DNA of 64,000 nt from contig NC_044302.2 of assembly GCF_004027225.2 (NCBI RefSeq), positions 41,476,510 through 41,540,509 on the forward strand, given 5' to 3'. Below the pieces are notes generated by a model. That model was not told the DNA's origin, made no database searches, and saw nothing but the letters and a program-made list of their open reading frames with translations. Positions within the stretch are counted from its first letter, which is position 1; each line of letters starts with the position of its first letter. The position numbers and the translations under genes are program-made. Positions 9,850 through 23,769 of the stretch are shown here, piece after piece. Source of the stretch: Strigops habroptila. Taxonomy: Eukaryota; Chordata; Aves; Psittaciformes; Psittacidae.

Positions 9850-12800
9850 TGCCGGCGCCTGGCGGAAGGCGCTTCCCGCTCCCTCATGTCTCGTCAGTGC
9901 TCATTTTGCTCAAGTGTGGATTGTGCGAAACTCCGCAGCCCTTCCAGACCCCACGGAGCCCTTCTGTTCCCCTGTGGTATCGCGCAGCCAGCTCCAAACC
10001 ACGGGCCAGGCAACTTCTTGTTAGTACACCACGGACTTGTAATGAAGCTGTCACGCCTCCAGAATTACAGCAAATGGTTCCAGAGGCCATGGAACTAACA
10101 GTGGCTGGCGGCGTTCCCATCCTGCCCAAATAACCTGTCCCCAGGTAACAACCCCAAACCTTGGCTCCGTCCCATGCACAGCACCGGGCACGCTGTGTCA
10201 AGTGTGTTGGCTGGTGAGATGAATGAACAGAAAGAGGCATTAAGATCTGAGCTTGCAGGGAAGCAGCACTGGGTTGGGTATTTCCACTCCTTGAGTGGAT
10301 GTAATGCTTGCGAGACCTCTAGTTTCTATCAGATTTGGCTGAAATTTAAAAAATGAGCTAAAAGTCAAGGGGACAAGCAAACAGGAATGGGTGGCGTAAC
10401 TGTGTAAACCTTCTTTTCCTAGGAAGCCAACTAAAAACATTTAAAATCTGAGAAAGACCTCTGAAAGTGACTGTAAAGGTTTATAAGATGTCTCCAGAAG
10501 GGTCAGGTGAATGGTACTCAGTTATGGTAGGCTGAAGAGGCAGGTGTGAACTGGCTGGAAATACTTGAGGTACTGTAGGGAAATGTTTTATAAACATATA
10601 TACTGAAGTGTGGCCTCTGTTGAAGTGAGGGGAACTTAGTCATTAATTTTAATAGGACCAGGATTTCAGCCAGGACATTTGAAAAGGCAATGTATTTTAA
10701 ATAAACTCGGCCTTAAGAACCAACTTCAGGGAAAAAGAGTGACAAACCTGGCTGTATTCCAACAGAATTTTAAAGTAGAGAATCCCTGGCTGAGACTTTA
10801 ACAACATTATACTTCTTACCACAAGTTGGACCCACAGCCACTGTTATGAAAAGCTGCTGCATTTTTCAAGCTATTGTTCTGCAGTGAAATATAATTACAT
10901 TTGACTGTTTCATCTGTTTTTCTGTACTCTTACAAAATATGAAAAGACAATATTCTAAGAAGAAATTCATTTGGCTGGAAAAGAAAAATGAGTGTTTCAC
11001 TCAATGCTGCAATAATGTAACTTCTTGTTCTAGGAAATCTCCCCCGAGAGCAGGATTTTATAAAGTACGCACAGTCAAAATGAGGAAGGGCGACTGGAAG
11101 TCTAGACAATTGCTTGCTTACTTTAAAAAGTCCCCACTGATACAGGTATTGGATGTGTGACTCAGATTTGCTGCCAGTTCTCTGGTTTTATAATCATATG
11201 GACCTATTTTATAATGGATTTTTTTCACGCTTTGCTGCATAAATGAATATTGAAAGTGAATAGTCAAAACAATGAACATTAAAAACTCAACTGGACAGGA
11301 TCCTGTTCTTTGTCTTTAGCACACCTTCGCATCTTAAAAGTCATAATACTTAATGGCCTTCATTTTCATTGTGACCTCCTCTGAGCCACAGGATAATCAT
11401 TTTATTAATATTTCCTTTAAATTGTGTGTTGTTTCAGAAACAGCTGTAAATACCCAATGCAATATGCTAGGACAGCTGCTGTTTTTTTCTGCAGAGCTGT
11501 GACAACTTCTGATATCAAGAAGTATAGACATTGTTAAATAATGTGTGTGTTGAGTGAATAACTTTCTGGCTTAGAGTCTAATGGAACACACCGAAGGGAA
11601 ACAAGATGCTGTGCGTAGCTCGTATTTTGGTTTTGCAGTTTTCAAGTTTGTAAATAGCAGGAGATACACAGGGAAGTCTGTGGAATCAAGAGGATCCAAG
11701 CAAGAAAATGCCCAAGAACACAGGAGGTTAGTAGAGAAAGAACCATCTTTACCTACACAAAAATCATATGGGAGCACATTCTTCGTTTCAATGAGATCAG
11801 TTTCTTTGTAGTAATAACAGCTAAGAAAGCAGAGGGTATCTCCTTCCAGATAGATATGGATTGAGAGCAAGGGAAATATAGTGGAAGGCACAATGAATTC
11901 AAATTACACAATCAATTTCTAGGCAAGAGACGGTATCTTAAGTAGGCTATAGTTTAATATGTACCAGTGCTTTCATCTTCCCTTAAGCTACAGAGGGAGC
12001 ACTGGTAGCCATGAGCAAAGCAGCCAGATGGACAAGGAAAAGACAGGCAAAATTGATTCACAGTGTCACAAACTGTTTAACCTGTGTAATCCAGGGCAGA
12101 GGGGTGGGAAGGGGAGGAAGAGAAGAAGGATCGGCAGACCTTGTAGAACAGCTCAGTCATCTGCTTCCCCATATTTTAAACATCAGCTTTCTAAAGCAAA
12201 CTTATTCCTTAGGGAAAAACATACCCTGTTTAGGCTGACATGAGGTAAAAAGGTGATCTGGTGTCATGTGAAGAGTGGCAAATTTCATAAGACGCAAAGA
12301 AATGTTCTCTGCCTTTTCTGGTAAGGGATTTTATTTAAAACCACAATGTCATCCAGTCTGACATTATGTAATTGCCTAACAAAAACTATCAGATAGAGGC
12401 ACTGTTATTTTTATGTACATGTATCTAAGTTTCACAGTCAGTATAAACATATGCATGATGCTCATCTTTCTCTTTTTTTCTCTTCTCTACCCCCGCCCCG
12501 AATGTACAAGTGCCCTAATCTGGCTTTTTTTCAGGTTTTGTGCTATATTTTAAAGGTTGCGCTGTGTTTGTCATGGAGTTCTCTCACACTTTTCATTTAG
12601 CTATGATTGTGATAGAGGCACAGCCCGTGTTAAAAACCACAAACACCAACGAATTCAATAATTGGATTCTGAAGATTTACAGCAATCTGGGTTTAATCAC
12701 ATTACTCAAAAAATTGAACATGTAGCCTTACTGCAGGAAGCCACTTGAGAAACTAATCGGGTTTTTGCCTTTAAGTGGAAAGAAAGTGAAGCTAATTCAA

Positions 12801-14277
12801 ACCTGACCATTTCAGATCTTGAAATTATTTTGAAGGAAGGCTGCCATCTTCCTGTCCATGTAAATTAACTGTCTTCTTGGAGAGTTGCTTATTTAATTAA
12901 GTCCAGAATGAGTCTGACACACCTGGAACAAGAAACCAGTCCCTGACTGCACTGGAAGGATTTCCAACTACCCAAAGAAATACAGGTCAGAGATGATGTG
13001 GGCTATTTGGACTCCCAGCATAAGTCAGAGGACACTTTGAGATCATTGAGGTGAATGAGAGACCACCACCAGATCTGACTACCAGAGAGTGTTTTAACTA
13101 CCATAGCAAATATTCCTGTCATTTTTTTTTTTTTTTGGTAGTGGGTGTTTTTATGCTACAAGCTTAAGTACTAAGATGTCACTAGCTGAGAGGAGCAACA
13201 AATCTTTCTGAGGTATCAAGTCTAAAGGAGGCTGTGCTGTGAAGGCATTACTGGGATCTGTTCCAGGAAGTTTCTTCTACTGGGAGATATCTCCACATTG
13301 GAGAGGAGGTGTTTGCCTGCAGAGAATGGCCTCTTGTAGGGGAGAAAAGTGGTGCCACATCCAAAGTTGGGAGAGTCTCCTCAAAAACAACAAGCAGAGT
13401 GCCCAGGCCCAGGGAATGATTCCTCCACTAGCAGCACACTCCTGGAGTTTGCCTGCAGCAATTTGCAGCTTTCCCTGCTTGAAGATCCAGAGGGACCCTC
13501 ACTCCTCAGAAAGTGTGTGTGTGCCCATCATGAATAAAAACACCTACCTCATAGAAGACTGGTTGCAAGTTATGGCATTTGAAATCTGTCATGCCTTGCA
13601 TGAAGAGGAAACTCCTGGAAATGAAGAGACTTTTCTGTCCAAAGGCATAATTAACCAATCCGTTTACCTCTAGCTATATAATTAATGACTGATCAAGACT
13701 GAGTGCACCATGTGATGTAAAAAAAAAATAAATAAATAAAATGCTGACTGAACATGTTGGTTTCAGTCTTGCAGGCTAAGCAGCAAGAAAGAATTGCAGA
13801 GTTGTTTCTGTTCTCCTCTGCTTGGTTTATGGAGGGACATGGAAAGTGGTGACCTCGTTTCAAAGAAATGTTATCTCAAATGACTCCTGCCTCATGTTAT
13901 ACAAGACATGAATGCATCAGAAGGAAGAGACACTTGCACAAGCATTCACGAAAGAGCTGTGTCACACATCTGTGTAAATGAACAAGCAGAGAAATCATCA
14001 AGAAAAAAAAAATTATTACAGGTAACATGGTTCAGCTTCCCAGGGTCAGCAAATTGTCTTCCCGCAGCAGTCCAGACACCTTCAGCTTCAGAAAATCAAG
14101 AGCACTGACTAGGTATCTCAGTAAAGCACACAAGGATGAGGAAGAATGAAATAGGTACTTTGACTTAACGGAAAAGATTAAAGTCTGCTAGGCAGGCAGC
14201 AATAAAGAAGCACTGACAGGCACTTCACTAGAGACAATTCATAAAGCCAAGATTTGCTTTAATAAAACGTGAAGAAC
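9850..14277. other. Intergenic region between COMMD10 and ARL14EPL
   Basis: About 4.4 kb with no gene, CR1 copy or RNA gene that I can support. ORFs here are short and have no family resemblance. A T15 run lies at 13122-13136 and an A-rich (AAAT)n tract at 13719-13741. Confidence 0.6.
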
Positions 14278-14283
14278 TTTATT
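14278..14283 (-). terminator. ARL14EPL: Candidate poly(A) signal of ARL14EPL
   Basis: AATAAA on the minus strand lies only 27 nt after the ARL14EPL stop codon. Use of this signal would give an unusually short 3' UTR. No transcript data are available to confirm it. Confidence 0.5.
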
Positions 14284-14309
14284 CACGCACAAAAACGATA
14301 AGAACAAAA

Positions 14310-16650
<2,341 letters not shown>

Positions 16651-17128
16651 TTGGCCACCCTTTTGAAATACATATATACATCTGTTAAGACATATACAGA
16701 AGTGTGAGATCCACAGATTTTTAAGTGAAAGTTTTAAGGTAAGCAGGTGATATCCATAGTAGGCTTTTATGTATTCTTAACCAACAGCAAATGCAGAACA
16801 AATGTTGCTCAGTATCGGACTCGATTTTAAAACTGTATTAAAATAACTAAAACTACATAACAAAACTACGTAACTACATAACAAAGGCTGTATTACCAAA
16901 GCCACTCTACAATTCGTTAAGCAAACCTCGGGAAATCTCTAGTGTTTAAATAACACAGAAACTGAAAGAAATGCTGTCACCTGTGATTCTGTAGCTGACA
17001 CCGCTTCACCGCATTGCCATCTTTAATGTAAAGGCGAGAAGCGGTATTCTCACAGAACGCGTAAGAGCAATCGGGGCTGGGCGGTGGAAATGAAGACAGC
17101 CCCGTACAGGAGCAGTTATTTCGCTTAC

Positions 17129-17216
17129 CAGCAGGTGACACTGTTGTCCTAGCTGCCGTTCTTTCTGCAAGCCTCCGAAAAAGAGCGGCCGCGGCGGTGC
17201 TGTGGGAAGCAGGAGG
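17129..17216 (-). other. ARL14EPL: Probable ARL14EPL 5' exon
   Basis: Downstream of a TATA box on the minus strand, GC-rich sequence ends in CACCTGCTG followed by a strong donor, GTAAGC (17128-17123). A matching acceptor (TTTCAAAAG) lies at 16660, nine bases before the annotated ATG. Joining the two keeps one open frame into MSDLTEEN. If transcription starts about 30 nt below the TATA box, the exon has no ATG of its own and is 5' UTR. An earlier start would allow an N-terminal extension. This is inferred from signals only, and the acceptor's pyrimidine tract is weak. Confidence 0.45.
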
Positions 17217-17239
17217 GGTCTGGCCATAATCTCTGACAT

Positions 17240-17247
17240 TATTTATA
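17240..17247 (-). promoter_or_regulatory. ARL14EPL: TATA box, probable ARL14EPL promoter
   Basis: TATAAATA on the minus strand lies just upstream of a small CpG-richer patch (17000-17220) that includes a good splice donor. It is about 590 bp upstream of the ARL14EPL coding start. A focused TATA promoter would fit tissue-restricted expression. Confidence 0.5.
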
Positions 17248-17249
17248 GA

Positions 17250-20200
17250 CACACAAAGCGTGTGTGTCAGAGTTGTGTCCCTGGCAACGAGGCCATTCCC
17301 TGCAGATTCACAATTTTCTTTCTGAGGATTTCAACCAGTGGGCTAAAAGTAAATTTCTTGGCTTTTACATCTCAGTCCTTAGCTTTCTGAAACATTTTGT
17401 GTATTAATAGAGTAAGTTCTAGGATTAATAGAAAAAAAAGTGAATCACTCTATTAAGAAAGCACCCGGGGAGGACTCTGGGTTCTGCAAGTCTGTCCTAC
17501 AAATGCCATCCATCACCTCTCCCCCATCACACAAAATGGGGTGGTAACTGTAGGTGGTACCTACTTGTTACCCATCTTGTGAAGCTACTTAGTTAAAACT
17601 TTTTATGCAATATATGCAGTGCCAGTGCCTCAGACTTTAACCCCAAACACCACCAGAAATATTTAAGCTTTTTTGGAGTTCCCTCAACCCTTCCCCAGGT
17701 GCTGCTCAGTCATTCCCACTGCCTCTGAAAGGTAGTGCAGTTGTCTCTGCCAGGTTACCCTCACTTTAGGATTGTTACCCAAACGCTGTCCCAGAGATGA
17801 TCTTCATTTCACCACTGCCAAAGGACCAGCACCTCTCTGAGAGAAGCAGGAGAGGAGTCCAGGCCTTTAGTTTCCTCTGTTGCAGCCCCTCCCTGCAAGG
17901 TGCCAGTCAAAGTGGTAACAGCAATGAGAAGAGAGCTTGTAGTAACAGAAGTGGATGCTTTTTTGAGAGGTGAAGACTTTCAGCCTCTTTAAGATGGGGT
18001 TTCCCTTTCTCCTCTTCAGTGACTTCAAGAATGACTGAAGATTGTGACACTATAACAGTTTAGTCCTGGGACTTGAGCATCTTTCTATAAAAGGATTATA
18101 AAAGGAAAGCTAATACCATGCAATTAGTATTTGCTGTATGGGAGAGCCAGCTTTCCCACTGGAAATTTGCTAGGGGCCCACAAATAAAACAAGAATGAAG
18201 GCCACTGCTCCAGAGAAAGTGAGTATTGCTCTTCATTTCCACTCCAGCTGGAATCCTGGTAAGGACTTCCTTCCTGTATCTCCTCTTACATCTAAACCAT
18301 ACATCCAGCATTGTTAAAGCACTGCATGAGTATGTGAGTATGCATGACCACCATCCACACCTGTTTTATTACAGCATACAGGGTTCAGGAGCAGAACAGC
18401 CATCAGGAGCTACCCATGTAAGCATGCAGAATTTCCTTGTGTCCTCTGGTGATGTAAGTATTTGACTCCTTTGGCAACTAGGTCCAGATAACTAGCAGTT
18501 ATCTGGAGCCAAATACACAAAATCAGAAGCCACTTTTTAAATACTGGCAGAAAAGGAATAAGCATCTTGTTCCAAACGTGTTTCAAATGCCCTTGCACCT
18601 CAGGGGAAATGCCTTGCACAGAAAATTTGGCACATTTCTGTCTCCATCTATGTTGTAAAGATAAAGTGTTAAATTTTAATCTCCAGGAAAGATACTCAAA
18701 AATGAGGCAGAGTGTGACTAGGAAACTGTGCAACATTCAGAAATTGGTGAGACTCACAGGACTGATTATCATCCATAGCATGTTCTGAAGGGGAATAAGA
18801 GAACAAGGGAGACTTTGAGACTTACACATCCACTCTCAAGTCTGCAAAACCTAATTATCCAAAGGAAAGTATTCTTGGCCCTGAAGCAGAGTTTTTTCAT
18901 CTACTCTGTTTGTCTGGCTGTAGTGATAATTCAGGAGCAATGCATTGATATATAGTCTCTTCCATAAAAATTTCAACTCTGCGGACAGCCATCAATTGCA
19001 CTCTTCCTCCACGAAACCTTGTGTTCTCCCACACCTTTTGAACACAGCACGTACTTCCTGGAGGCAATAATCCACATTGTAACATCCCACTATGGCCATA
19101 GCGTATGTCTGAGAACTTGCAATTTCAGCACAGACCTTTGGCACAGCTGACAAGGCTAAAAGCAGATTAAGGGAGGAAGAGAATCAGAGCCTGTATTATA
19201 TTAAAAGAGACTTGGTCTTATCCAAGAGACAGATGTTTCTGCTCAGAGGACAGTTTCAGAAGATGCTGGGATTTGGAAGGAACAGCATTTGTTTATGATT
19301 TTCATAAGAGGAATATTTTCCTGTATCTGTTCTTTCAAGAATTTAATATTCCTGTTATGATCCTTGCAGACTGCACTGCTAAATATTTCAGCTGGTGCGA
19401 AACGTGGTGACCAGCATTACAGATACTTCTGGCTGCTTAATCTCAGCAGCCTAAAGCTAGTATCTCTGCAGAGCTTGCCAGAGTGAATGCACATTGTTTT
19501 CAAGTTGTGTTTGTTCATCCCATTGGAGACTTTCTGGCTGAGATCTGTAAGTATGTACATCACCTTCACCAGGGCAAAACAAGATGCTGTCCCTACAGCT
19601 TTAATCCCCCTATGCCTGCACGGATTAGACTGACCCATTGCAACAGTCCCATCTTCCTCATAGCCTAGTTCTGCAGAGATGTCAGTGGGCTCAGAAACCA
19701 GCAGTCAAGCTTGTGACACATTCCAGTATGCATATTGAAATCTCTATAGGACATCTGGTGCCAGCCAAATTAAGACTGAAAATAAATTAATCTTTCTCAG
19801 GATGAAGTACGGACTGAGCTGCAAAGATGTGGAAAGGCCACTTACCAACTAATCCATGCCTTCTCTCATAGCCCTAAATGTGCATGTGTGGTCAGAAGAT
19901 GGCCTTGAAGCCAGCTGGAGACACAGACAAGACGAAGAAATAGGTCTCTCCTCTTGTAACTCAGATTGTTTCACAGAAAACTGATAAACATGGTGACAGA
20001 GCAATGGCCCATTCTGTGGCGGGAGTCTGGAGGAACAAACCCTCTCCTCTCCCAGTAAAATAAAATAAATCCTCATGAGTTTTCTCTCCCAAACCCAAAG
20101 CTTTTCTGGAAGCCATATCTGGAAGTGAGGGATTCTTTAGCTGAAATCTAAGATAAGTATAAAATCATGTGCATCTTCTGGTTGTCATGCAGTAGGAAGA

Positions 20201-20978
20201 AGAGATCTGCCAGACTTACCTTCTGAAAACCTGCAGTTCTGAAGGGGTTATGTTCAGTCCAGAGCAGACAGCAAGAGAGAAAGGAGATTCTCCAGAATTT
20301 TAAATTCTACTTGCCAAAGGAAGGGGCTGGCACAGTGTAGGTTTACTGCTGCACAATTCCTCTGGTAGTGTAAGTATGACATCAGCCCTACAGCGACTGA
20401 AACAGAAGACAAATAATCAAAATAGTGCTCCCCAGAGAAGTAGGCTGGAGACAGTGCCAGGTAACTATCTTAAAGGACCTCTCACTTTCTGCCTCATTAA
20501 TTATGACTTTAAAATAGTATAAAGAGTAGAAACAGAGAAGTTATATAAAATGGGGTGAGTCCTCATTTATTACTTGCACCTGTGATATGTTCACAGAGCA
20601 AATGTGTTTCTTAGAGAGTTGTGGGGTTTTTTATTCTTAAAGGTAAGTAAACAGGGAAAAAAAAAAAGCTCTCATAACTATTGCATTTTACAAAAATGAA
20701 GTTTTGTTTGGTTTTTTTTTTTTAATAGTATGGATGTAGTGAAGGAATATTTTACCACATCAGACAAATGTTTTGGATTCTGTTCACCATATCCAACCAT
20801 CTCCTAGCTAAAGTGACAATGCAACCTCACCATTCAGCTCGCTGTCGTTCAGGGTTGTTGCATTAGTGCAGACAACTCAGGCTCCTCCTGATACCTCCGG
20901 ATGCCAGTTTCCAGCATGCTGCAATCACTTATGGCTTTCATTACTCTTTAGAACACAGCTAAATCTTAATAAACATCT
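17250..20978. other. Intergenic region upstream of ARL14EPL
   Basis: About 3.7 kb with no supported gene or recognised transposon. ORFs are at most 108 codons and resemble nothing I know. A perfect 11-bp inverted repeat occurs at 18483-18507. Confidence 0.6.
18483..18507. repeat. Perfect 11-bp inverted repeat
   Basis: TCCAGATAACT and AGTTATCTGGA pair perfectly around an AGC loop. The arms contain AGATAA/TTATCT, the GATA-factor core, once on each strand. Confidence 0.7.
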
Positions 20979-21590
20979 TGTCATAGTTTAAGCCCAGCTG
21001 GTAACTCAGCACCACACACCTATTTGCTCACTCCCCTCTTTCCCTGCTGCTCCGGGCAGGAGGGGGAGGAGAATCGAGAGAATGTAAACTCCACGGGTTG
21101 AGATAAGAACAGTCTAATAACTGAAGTATAATATAAAACTACTAATAATTATATTAAGGGAAATAACAAGGGGAGAGAATATAAAACTAAAAAGGGAAAG
21201 AGAAAAACTAAAAACAAGAAGAAAGACAAGTAATGCACAATACGATTGCTCACCATCCGCCGACTGATACCCAGCCCTACCCGAGCAGCGATCTGGGCCT
21301 TCCAGGTGACTCCCCCCAGTTTATATACTGGGCATGACGTGCTGTGGTATGGAATACCCCTTTGGCTAGTTCGGGTCAGGTGTCCTGTCCCTGCTCCCTC
21401 CCAGATTCTTGTGCCCCTCTTCACTGTCAGAGCACGAGACTAAAAAAGCCCTTGATCAGGGTCAGCGATGCTCAGCAATAACTAAAACATTGGTGTGTTA
21501 TCAGCACCGTTCTCAGACTGAAGCCAAAACACAGCCCTGTGCCAGCTACTAGGAAGGAGAAAAATAACTATTACAGCTGAACCCAGGACA
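20979..21590 (-). mobile_element. Solo LTR of an avian endogenous retrovirus
   Basis: The 612-bp element runs from TGTCATAG to CCCAGGACA, so it has the TG...CA ends of a retroviral LTR. It is flanked by CATCT on the left and CATCC on the right, a 5-bp target duplication with one change. Read on the minus strand it starts TGTCCTGGGTTCAGC and has TATATAAA at 21327-21320. The sequence matches my memory of an LTR type abundant in bird genomes, with the ACGGGTTGAGATAAGAACAG and GGCATGACGTGCTGTGGTAT blocks. No gag, pol or env sequence adjoins it, so the internal part was lost by LTR recombination. I cannot name the family or class with certainty. Confidence 0.88.
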
Positions 21591-23020
21591 CATCCAAACC
21601 TGTCAAGTCTTATGAATTCTCCTGTTGTGCTTAGACAAATAGTCCAACTTGTCTTTATCTTCATCAGACACATCCACCCGTTGTCTGAGGCATTTCACAA
21701 ACCAGTCTGAGGGCAAGTAGATTTACTGTTTACCATACTATTTTCTTTCCCTCAAAACTCTTTTAAAACCAAAAGCTGATGTGACGTTCTAGCAGCAGAC
21801 CTTAGCTAGGTGATTTAAATGCTGCTACATACACCTCATTTTGTTCTAGAAACTGTTTTCTTGTTGTGAAAAATCAAACACGAATGTCTGAAGGGGGGAA
21901 AAAAAATCAAACTCCAAGGTACTCATACAACAGCAAGCCACAAACAAAAACCTACAACCTGTTTCATTCTCCTGTATTTTTTCCAGTGTTCTTCCGATTT
22001 CTCCATATACTACATAATGAATAATATTGAATTAATGCTATAAATACAAAATTTATAATTGAACAAGCCTATGCTTAATACCTATTTTTCTTCCATTTTG
22101 CTAATACTTACACCCATGTATCTGAACTTTTTCTGTATTGTTTGTTCATGAGTTATATTTACCATAGCATGCATGTAGGCTGCAATCTCCTCAGAATAGT
22201 TTTTACTGAGTGGATGTTAGGCTACGACTAGGTGAGGATGTACACGTAAGATTAAAATCTTAGGTGACATTTAGAGAGATTGATTCTGGTGGTTAAATTC
22301 CTAAATGGTTCCTCCAGGAACAAGGCTTCCCCACCGTCAGCATGTGACTGCAAATACACCTCCAGATATATGATACAATTGTACCTAGGAGGTTTGTGGG
22401 GAGAAAAACAGAGAAATTGTTAGAAAGATTTCTTCTAAGCTTTTTGGCCATCATCCAATGTCAAGCTGCTTGCTCCCTGTACACCTCAGCGCACTCTGCC
22501 GTGCAGTGCACTCAGTGGCAGCCTGCAGCCAGCACAAACAGGGCAGCTGAAGAGGAAAAAAAAAATGCATTTTCCAGTATTAAAAACTAATCTGTAATGT
22601 TCTTGTCCCACTGGGAAACGGTTCCCTGGAGCGCCATGATTTCTTCGTTAAACATTAACACAGAGTAAAGTCAAGTCTTAGAGGTGGTCTTCTGATAAAC
22701 AATTCATTTTCCCCTCCTCCTCGACCCCCCACCCCCATTTTTTCTGAACTGCCAGGTTTATCTGGTGTTTCTGCCTCGGGATTTTTCCTTTCTGGATTTT
22801 CAAATCAGCAACGGTCGGGGATGGGTGGGGAGGGAACTGATAGGGAGCACATGGAAAGCAAGGGGGTAATTCGGATAATTTTAGTGGCAGAGATGCCAAG
22901 GAAAGAGGCTGTGAAAGGCTTGAGTGAGGCACACGGGGAGAACAAAACACCTTTCTCCAGAGAAGACTGTTAGTCCTCCTAGTCGACCAGCCCGCCGCCC
23001 CAGCTGCTCACAGACCACCT
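21591..23020. other. Intergenic region between the solo LTR and the CpG island
   Basis: About 1.4 kb of AT-rich sequence with no gene or element that I can support. A C/T-rich patch lies at 22713-22745. Confidence 0.55.
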
Positions 23021-23074
23021 CATGGCTTATTTAGCGACGAGTTTTCCACACAGGCAAAAGACAGCAAAAAGAGC

Positions 23075-23660
23075 CGCTTCTTCCTGCCCACCGCTCTGTT
23101 ACCGAGCCCGAAAGCCGAAGCGCGGCGCTGCTATCGTCACCATGGCAGCCTTCAGGTGGGGCCGCCACGGCAGCGCGCTCCGCTCTGCCCCGACCCCTGT
23201 CCCCGTTTCGTCCCCGTCCCTGTCCCTGTTCCCGCCCCTCAGCAACTCGGGGCCGAGGGCCCTGCCTCCTCCCCCTCGGCCCTTGCCGCTAGATGTAGGG
23301 TATAACAATGGCCCCTACTCAAGCGGTGCGTTCTGCCCGTACCGGGAGCGGGGCTCTAGGGAGCCGAGCGGCACGCGCTGGTCGGAATGTTCCAGTCAAC
23401 TGCGGGACGAGCCTGAGCCTGTCGGCCAGGCTGGCGACACCCTAGGAACGCTTGCTAGCAAAGGGCTAAAAATGCCGGCGAGCAGAGGAGCTGGGAGAAG
23501 AAACACAGAGTAAGAAACAGCAGCGCGAGCGCCACGGACAGCGAGGCAGGCGGGCGAGGAGCTGCCGCGGGCGCCGGGGCAGGGAAACCCCTCCGGTCCC
23601 CGACAGCACGGTGGCGGAGCAGGTGCACGTTCCCTGGGGGAACTGCTGTGGCAGGGACCT
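23075..23660. promoter_or_regulatory. Orphan CpG island
   Basis: CpG- and GC-rich sequence stands isolated, about 6 kb from the ARL14EPL start and 39 kb from the LVRN start. On the plus strand, TCACCATGGCAGCCTTCAG is followed by GTGGGG (ATG at 23141). That is a good Kozak context with a possible donor 15 bases into a reading frame. No downstream plus-strand exons of a known protein were recognised. It may be the promoter of a non-coding transcript, a distal promoter of ARL14EPL, or a lost gene's promoter. Confidence 0.6.
23193..23238. repeat. Imperfect (CCCTGT/CCCCGT)n tandem repeat
   Basis: Hexamers of the CCCTGT, CCCCGT and CCCTGTTC type repeat about seven times inside the orphan CpG island. 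Confidence 0.7.
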
Positions 23661-23769
23661 CGCGATGGGGCGAGGAGGAACATAAGGAGGACGGAACGAG
23701 CAGGGAGAGGAGCGGTTGGCTGACCTCAACTGCCATTGCTCCTGAGCGGCCACGGCCTGACCTCAACCC

